Positions 60,224 through 64,000 of a stretch of 64,000 bases of DNA are shown here, piece by piece. This stretch comes from Berkiella sp964496435 (lineage in GTDB: Bacteria; Pseudomonadota; Gammaproteobacteria; Berkiellales; Berkiellaceae): assembly GCA_964496435.1 (NCBI GenBank), contig CAZBZP010000001.1, forward strand, positions 248,001-312,000. The letters run 5' to 3'. The notes beneath the pieces are model-generated. The model was not told the DNA's origin. It made no database searches and worked only from the letters and a program-made list of their open reading frames with translations. The position numbers and the translations under genes were made by a program. How positions within the stretch are numbered: position 1 is the first letter of the stretch; the number at the start of each line of letters is the position of its first letter.

Positions 60224-60493
60224 TTAGCGACGCAATTCTAAGCGTTCAATTAAACTCTTATAAACATCTGTTTTTGTAGATTTTAAGTAATCCAACAACT
60301 TACGACGACGCGCTACTAAATTCATCAACCCTTGGCGTGAATGCACATCTTTAGGATGTGTTTTTAAATGTTCTGTAAGGTGGTTGATGCGCGTTGTCAA
60401 CAAAGCCACCTGGACTTCTGGAGATCCGGTGTCGCCAGCAAATCGTTGATATTTCTCAACAACCTGGGCCTTAGCTTCTACAGTAAGAGACAT
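60224..60493 (-). CDS. rpsO: Small ribosomal subunit protein uS15
   Basis: An 89-residue primary 16S rRNA-binding protein of the 30S subunit. The family pattern Gly-Asp-Thr-Gly-Ser-Pro-Glu-Val-Gln-Val-Ala-Leu-Leu-Thr near 20-33, and His-Pro-Lys-Asp-Val-His-Ser-Arg-Gln-Gly-Leu near 46-56 are intact. An AAGGAG ribosome binding site precedes the ATG. A hairpin in the leader (60544-60563) may take part in S15 autoregulation. Confidence 0.97.
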   Translation of the reverse strand: MSLTVEAKAQVVEKYQRFAGDTGSPEVQVALLTTRINHLTEHLKTHPKDVHSRQGLMNLVARRRKLLDYLKSTKTDVYKSLIERLELRR

Positions 60494-60543
60494 ACAATAA
60501 ACTCCTTGAGATATTCTTTTAAGTTATTCAAATTTCAAATAAA

Positions 60544-60563
60544 GCGATTTACATAGAAATCGC
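60544..60563 (-). promoter_or_regulatory. Hairpin in the rpsO 5' leader
   Basis: A perfect 7-bp stem, GCGATTT (60544-60550) and AAATCGC (60557-60563), with a six-base loop, about 50 bases upstream of the rpsO start. In other bacteria S15 binds structures in its own leader to repress translation; that this hairpin serves that role here is inference. Confidence 0.35.
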
Positions 60564-60738
60564 CATCGCGGATTGTAACATCCATAGTCAAGAAGAGCCA
60601 ATAAATTCAGGCCAAATCGGGGAAGGTAAAAGTGCTAGATAAGTGGTAGTTTAGTTTAAAGATAAACAGCATTTTACTCTTCGCGCTCATTTACTAAAAT
60701 CGCCCTTCACAACAATAAAAAATCAAAGGAAAATTACT

Positions 60739-60960
60739 ATGTGGAATGCTATTTTGGGTGGCTAATCTGAAACAGAAAAATGTTATTTTACCAACTTATA
60801 CAATGCTTCAAAGCCACAATCTAAACTCAAAACAACCACACCTGCCTTAGAACCTTCAAAATCGACGGTCTAAACCACGAGGGGTTTGCCTGCTTTTATC
60901 TCTAAAACAGGAAAAGGAGTTCAACTAACTCGCGATCATAATGAGCAATTCACTTCCTGC
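60739..60960 (+). pseudogene. Possible decayed small gene
   Basis: An ATG at 60739 with an AAAGGA ribosome binding site opens a frame that stops after eight codons (TAA at 60763), yet the same frame then reads about 34 ordinary codons, hits a second TAA near 60868 and continues as protein-like sequence past 60930. Two nonsense codons in an otherwise coding-like frame behind a good start suggest a decayed gene. No family is recognised. It occupies most of the 440-base gap between rpsO and the ankyrin gene; nothing else is seen there. Confidence 0.3.
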
Positions 60961-62720
60961 TGGGGTGTTACAAACCATTGGCTGATAAAACTGGGCATAT
61001 AAGCACTCAACCAGGAACTTGCCGGTGTTGGGGCACAAATTACTTCGGCTGTAGTAACTGCATGATTAATATCCGGCACAGACGGAGTTTCAGCATGATT
61101 ATCCTCCAATCCAATTATATTATTATCTGAAATAACATCATTTAACGACAAAGGTACACTTTGGGTATGCTGGATTGATTGAACAGCATCGCTATCAATA
61201 TGATTTTGACTGTTAATTACTTCATGGTCATTTGTAACATCAATTATATCTGCAATAGGTTCAGAAGCGGGTAAAGCTGGCTGAGGATTTATAATATCCA
61301 TAAGTGCTTCATAATCTTGCCCTAATTCTAAGACAGATTTTCCTTGATTATTGGTTATTGTAAAATCGGCACCTAGCTTTGCAAGCTCATAAAATGCTTG
61401 AAGGAGGGATTGATATTCGCCTCTAAAATGATAGGGTCTACTCAATTCATTAAATAGTAGATGTGCAGCTGTATCGCCATTCGCATTTTGGATATTAATA
61501 TCTGCAGCATATTCAGCAAGTAAATTTACACCATAAGCTGCACAGTAATCACCCCCGTGACTAGCTGCATACTTATGAAGCGCTGTATTGCCATTGGAAT
61601 CTACACTATTAGGATTTGCGCCATATTCAAGCAATAATTGTGTCGCTGTGTAAGTGATGTCCATTGGACGGCAAACACATTTTGCAAGCACATTCAAAGC
61701 AGGAATTTGATTCTCTTTTGTGAATAAACTAAAGTCAGAAAAATTAGGATCTGCGCCTTGTTCCAATAATTCTTTTATTTTAGAAACATCAATATCAAAT
61801 CCCATGTCAAACCCATTGCTTGAGCAAGCTTGATGTAGCTTATATTCTAAAACATGATCGGGATAAACAGCCAACAAGTAGTTTTCAATAATGTCATTAA
61901 TTATATCTAATCTTGCTATTTCATGATTGTCTTGCATCAATTCATTTAAATCACGCAAATCATATTGCGGTAATTTATTTATAATTTGCTGTGCTGTTTC
62001 ATTATCAATAGTGTTATTGATAGCACCCTCTATCAGGCCTTTTATGATGGCTTTCTTAAGATCTATCCTGTTTTGAGCCAACATCAAAACCGTTTTGTTT
62101 TCGTTATTAAAAATTGTTAAATCTGCGCCTAAACTAACGAGTTTTTGGATGATGGATAATCTTTCATTTTTAGGATATGCCCCTTCATTATATGAGACAG
62201 CAATATGAAGAGGAGTAGATTTACCTTTATCACTTTGCACATTAAGATCGCTTGTAACACCATATTCAACAAGCAAATCAACTATTTCTGGTTCTGCAAA
62301 TGATCCAAATCCACCACAAGCTAGATGTAAAACGTTATAACCTAAATCAATTTGCTTGTGAACATCAGCACCATTTTCAAGTAAAACCTTTACGAGTGGA
62401 TATATTCCTTTGCTTCCAATAGCCCCATGTAATGGGGTAGTAAATTCTGTGCCACCATTAACATTAGCACCATACTGAAGTAACAATTTGGCGACTTGTA
62501 CTGCCTTTTCATGATTATAATCGCTACGATAACTAGCTAATAAATCTAATGGAGATTGATAATATTTTGGAAATATATCGTCATCCCAATCACTTCTATC
62601 ACGTAGTGTTAAATAGTTGGGATCGGCTCCTTGCGCTAATAATGATTCAACTGCTTGAACGTCTTCATCGATGCAAGCTTGAATGAGTTTTTCATTTAAG
62701 GTGTTTAATTCATCAGACAT
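60936..62720 (-). CDS. Ankyrin-repeat protein, effector-like
   Basis: A 594-residue protein with two ankyrin blocks (about 10-240 and 300-490), shown by repeated Leu-Leu-x-x-Gly-Ala-Asp-Pro/Val-Asn and Thr-Pro/Ala-Leu-His-x-Ala motifs. A helical segment lies between them (about 240-300). The C-terminal 100 residues are polar and Asn/Asp-rich, then end in a hydrophobic Trp/Ser/Phe stretch (about 562-582). There is no signal peptide. Ankyrin proteins bind other proteins; in host-associated Legionellales many are translocated. Nearest genes are rpsO on one side and the double-glycine peptide on the other. Confidence 0.85.
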   Translation of the reverse strand: MSDELNTLNEKLIQACIDEDVQAVESLLAQGADPNYLTLRDRSDWDDDIFPKYYQSPLDLLASYRSDYNHEKAVQVAKLLLQYGANVNGGTEFTTPLHGAIGSKGIYPLVKVLLENGADVHKQIDLGYNVLHLACGGFGSFAEPEIVDLLVEYGVTSDLNVQSDKGKSTPLHIAVSYNEGAYPKNERLSIIQKLVSLGADLTIFNNENKTVLMLAQNRIDLKKAIIKGLIEGAINNTIDNETAQQIINKLPQYDLRDLNELMQDNHEIARLDIINDIIENYLLAVYPDHVLEYKLHQACSSNGFDMGFDIDVSKIKELLEQGADPNFSDFSLFTKENQIPALNVLAKCVCRPMDITYTATQLLLEYGANPNSVDSNGNTALHKYAASHGGDYCAAYGVNLLAEYAADINIQNANGDTAAHLLFNELSRPYHFRGEYQSLLQAFYELAKLGADFTITNNQGKSVLELGQDYEALMDIINPQPALPASEPIADIIDVTNDHEVINSQNHIDSDAVQSIQHTQSVPLSLNDVISDNNIIGLEDNHAETPSVPDINHAVTTAEVICAPTPASSWLSAYMPSFISQWFVTPQQEVNCSL

Positions 62721-62811
62721 GAGATTTCTCCAAAACTACAAGAAGATAGCCTCCGCAGTGTATCCAGCCGACAGCTGGATACACATCTTCTTTAAAAAGG
62801 GGAATTAAACT

Positions 62812-63069
62812 TTAACTAAAAAAGTTTTCTGGAAGTACATACGTACATCCTTCAGTTGCGGAAAGCATGGAAGGAAATGCATAGGGTATATATTCTCCAT
62901 TTACTAAGACAATACCATCAGAAAAAAACATAACATTATTTTCTGAGTTAATTTTATAAAAAAAATCCTGATTTTCTTTTAAATTCAACAAATATCGCCC
63001 ATCTTCTAAATGGCTCATCAACAAACCACCGTAAATTTGATTTGTTTGGTTAATGTCAAGTGTATACAT
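62812..63069 (-). CDS. Peptide with double-glycine-type leader
   Basis: An 85-residue peptide with a strong AAGGAG ribosome binding site seven bases upstream. The N-terminus, MYTLDINQTNQIYGG, fits the leader pattern less tightly than the peptides at 6648 and 19907: Leu at -12, Gln at -8, Thr at -7, Ile at -4, Gly-Gly at -2/-1. The predicted mature part is 70 residues, acidic and aromatic (many Asn, Glu, Phe, Tyr), with one Cys. It is unlike Gly-rich microcins. No C39 exporter is in view. Secretion by a bacteriocin-type exporter is inference. Confidence 0.5.
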   Translation of the reverse strand: MYTLDINQTNQIYGGLLMSHLEDGRYLLNLKENQDFFYKINSENNVMFFSDGIVLVNGEYIPYAFPSMLSATEGCTYVLPENFFS

Positions 63070-63125
63070 TTTATCTCCTTAACTTGCAAAACTACCTATA
63101 AAATTTTTTTGAGTTATCTTGTGAT

Positions 63126-63239
63126 TTAAAATTGAATTTCAATCGCTTTTTGCAGCTCAATTCCACCCTTCTCTAATTTTGGATAGATGCCTTTAAATCT
63201 CTGAATAAAATCAAAGAAACCGCCATTATTAGTTAACAG
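63126..63239 (-). other. Coding-like fragment without a start
   Basis: A stop-to-stop frame of about 37 codons on the minus strand reads like a helical protein end: Gly-Gly-Phe-Phe-Asp-Phe-Ile-Gln-Arg-Phe, then Tyr-Pro-Lys-Leu-Glu-Lys-Gly-Gly-Ile-Glu-Leu. It has no ATG and lies just downstream of the zinc-ribbon gene. It may be the remnant of a gene truncated by recombination; chance is not excluded. Confidence 0.25.
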
Positions 63240-63253
63240 CTAATGAGGTAATA

Positions 63254-63730
63254 TTATTTCCCCATTTGCTGCAATTCTTTTAATAAAGCATCCTCAACCA
63301 GTGATTTTTTTTCAGCCTGCGATAAGCTATCCCAATGAAGATGGCTAACCGCTTTGATATCGACCTCAACTGGTTTAATTGGACGTATCTGTTGCCAATT
63401 GACGACTTTTCTACTGCCGCATTTGGGGCAGAGAGGATTTAAATTCATTTCAAAGGCACTGCCATCCTCAGCTTTATCGCAAGTAATGGCAAATATTCGC
63501 TGCTCTAAACTGACTATTAAACTTAAGTTTGTTTGAGGAGTAATAGCTTTATTTTCTTCAACTATTTTAATTAGTTCAGCAAAAGCTTTATCTTCAGGAG
63601 CAAACAAATAACGCAGTTCATCTTTTGAATTTCTTAAAATAAATTCACCATAACTGAATTCATCATCTAGTTCTAGTGTTTCAAAAGTGTTCCCGCATTC
63701 ACAGGTACATTTCCACCTAAATAATTGCAT
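63254..63730 (-). CDS. Zinc-ribbon protein, unknown function
   Basis: A 158-residue protein with an N-terminal Cys-Thr-Cys-Glu-Cys-Gly cluster (residues 8-13) and a later Cys-Pro-Lys-Cys-Gly pair (about 112-116); together they can form one zinc ribbon split by an inserted domain of about 100 residues. The C-terminal region has a Trp-Asp-Ser-Leu-Ser-Gln-Ala-Glu-Lys helix. It follows the RES-like gene by 12 bases on the same strand, so the two are probably co-transcribed, and it could be an antitoxin or immunity partner. No family recognised. Confidence 0.55.
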   Translation of the reverse strand: MQLFRWKCTCECGNTFETLELDDEFSYGEFILRNSKDELRYLFAPEDKAFAELIKIVEENKAITPQTNLSLIVSLEQRIFAITCDKAEDGSAFEMNLNPLCPKCGSRKVVNWQQIRPIKPVEVDIKAVSHLHWDSLSQAEKKSLVEDALLKELQQMGK

Positions 63731-63742
63731 AACTTATACTCT

Positions 63743-64000
63743 TTATTTTTTTTGCTTAAATATAGATTGTAAGATTTCACTAGGTACTACCATTTGTGGT
63801 TTTAACTTATCAAAATCTTTAAGAAGCGCTAAATTAATATTGCCAGCATGCCTCTCTGAAGGATATTTAATGGCATTATAACCCTGCTCTATTGCTTTAG
63901 CCCTCAATTGAGGATACTTGTCGCTCATGCTTGGAAAATAGTCAAAAGCCGCAGCAATTTTAGGCTTGGTCAAATCTAAAATTCTCAGTTGGTTTGTGTC
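63743..64000 (-). CDS. RES-domain-like protein, C-terminal part (runs off window)
   Basis: The frame is open to the right edge; the visible 85 residues are the C-terminus of a longer protein, and a TTG at 63973 is not needed as a start. The segment Gln-Gly-Tyr-Asn-Ala-Ile-Lys-Tyr-Pro-Ser-Glu-Arg followed by Asn-Ile-Asn-Leu-Ala-Leu-Leu resembles the end of RES domains, where Gly-x-x-Gly-Ile-x-Tyr-Pro-Ser-x-Arg precedes the last strand. RES proteins are NAD+-degrading toxins. The Arg and Glu of the RES triad lie outside the window, so the call is tentative. Confidence 0.4.
   Translation of the reverse strand, partial: DTNQLRILDLTKPKIAAAFDYFPSMSDKYPQLRAKAIEQGYNAIKYPSERHAGNINLALLKDFDKLKPQMVVPSEILQSIFKQKK

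Noticed and set aside
1..64000. CRISPR arrays, tRNA or rRNA genes, and insertion-sequence transposases
   Set aside because: I found no spaced direct-repeat array, no cloverleaf-like or rRNA-like stretch in the gaps, and no transposase-like protein.

Overview
The window looks like the chromosome of a Legionellales-type gammaproteobacterium, possibly a host-associated lineage such as Coxiella, Berkiella or Aquicella relatives. It is AT-rich and keeps the gammaproteobacterial order of two housekeeping clusters: miaB-phoH-ybeY-corC-lnt, and leuS-lptE-holA-rsfS-rlmH-mrdA-rodA-mltB-rlpA-dacA-ybeD-lipB-lipA. Between and around these lie large proteins without secretion signals and with eukaryotic-like or effector-like architecture: ankyrin repeats, a J-domain, a macrodomain, a transglutaminase-like Cys-His-Asp protein, GH13-like enzymes with coiled-coil insertions, and an RS-rich tail. 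The genus is inference; no rRNA or tRNA is present to anchor it.

Layout. 1-7.2 kb: small secreted His/Tyr/Cys-rich proteins, a membrane protein, a yjgN/M48 peptidase pair, an unknown cytosolic protein, a Bcr/CflA-type MFS exporter, and a peptide with a double-glycine leader. 7.2-12.6 kb: tRNA modification, rRNA maturation and lipoprotein acylation (miaB to lnt). 12.7-20.3 kb: accessory insertion between lnt and leuS, holding a J-domain protein, a macrodomain protein with a 180-bp internal tandem duplication, a 1084-aa repeat protein with a possible glycosyltransferase core, a second double-glycine-type peptide and a small lipoprotein. 20.3-34.5 kb: leuS to lipA, covering translation, LPS assembly, replication, ribosome silencing, the cell-elongation machinery and lipoate synthesis. 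nadD, usual between holA and rsfS, is absent here.

34.5-47.7 kb: an alpha/beta hydrolase, several unknown genes, Hsp20 with a near-perfect sigma-32 promoter, a dicarboxylate-type symporter, and an ABC permease/ATPase pair of the putative Trp/Tyr family preceded by a Phe/Tyr-rich leader ORF. A transglutaminase-like protein, ubiX, mpl and a PPi-type phosphofructokinase follow. 47.7-54.6 kb: a tandemly duplicated two-gene module, small unknown protein plus GH13-like enzyme, present twice on the minus strand. 54.7-60.5 kb: a MAPEG protein, a probably exported hydratase-like protein, an EamA transporter, pnp and rpsO. 60.5-64 kb: a decayed ORF, an ankyrin protein, a third double-glycine-type peptide, a zinc-ribbon protein and the C-terminal part of a RES-like protein.

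The best candidates for something undescribed are the duplicated GH13/partner module, the three scattered double-glycine-leader peptides with no transporter nearby, the Phe/Tyr-rich leader ORF in front of the ABC operon, and the 1084-aa repeat protein with a structured 5' leader. Functions for all of these are inferred from sequence only.
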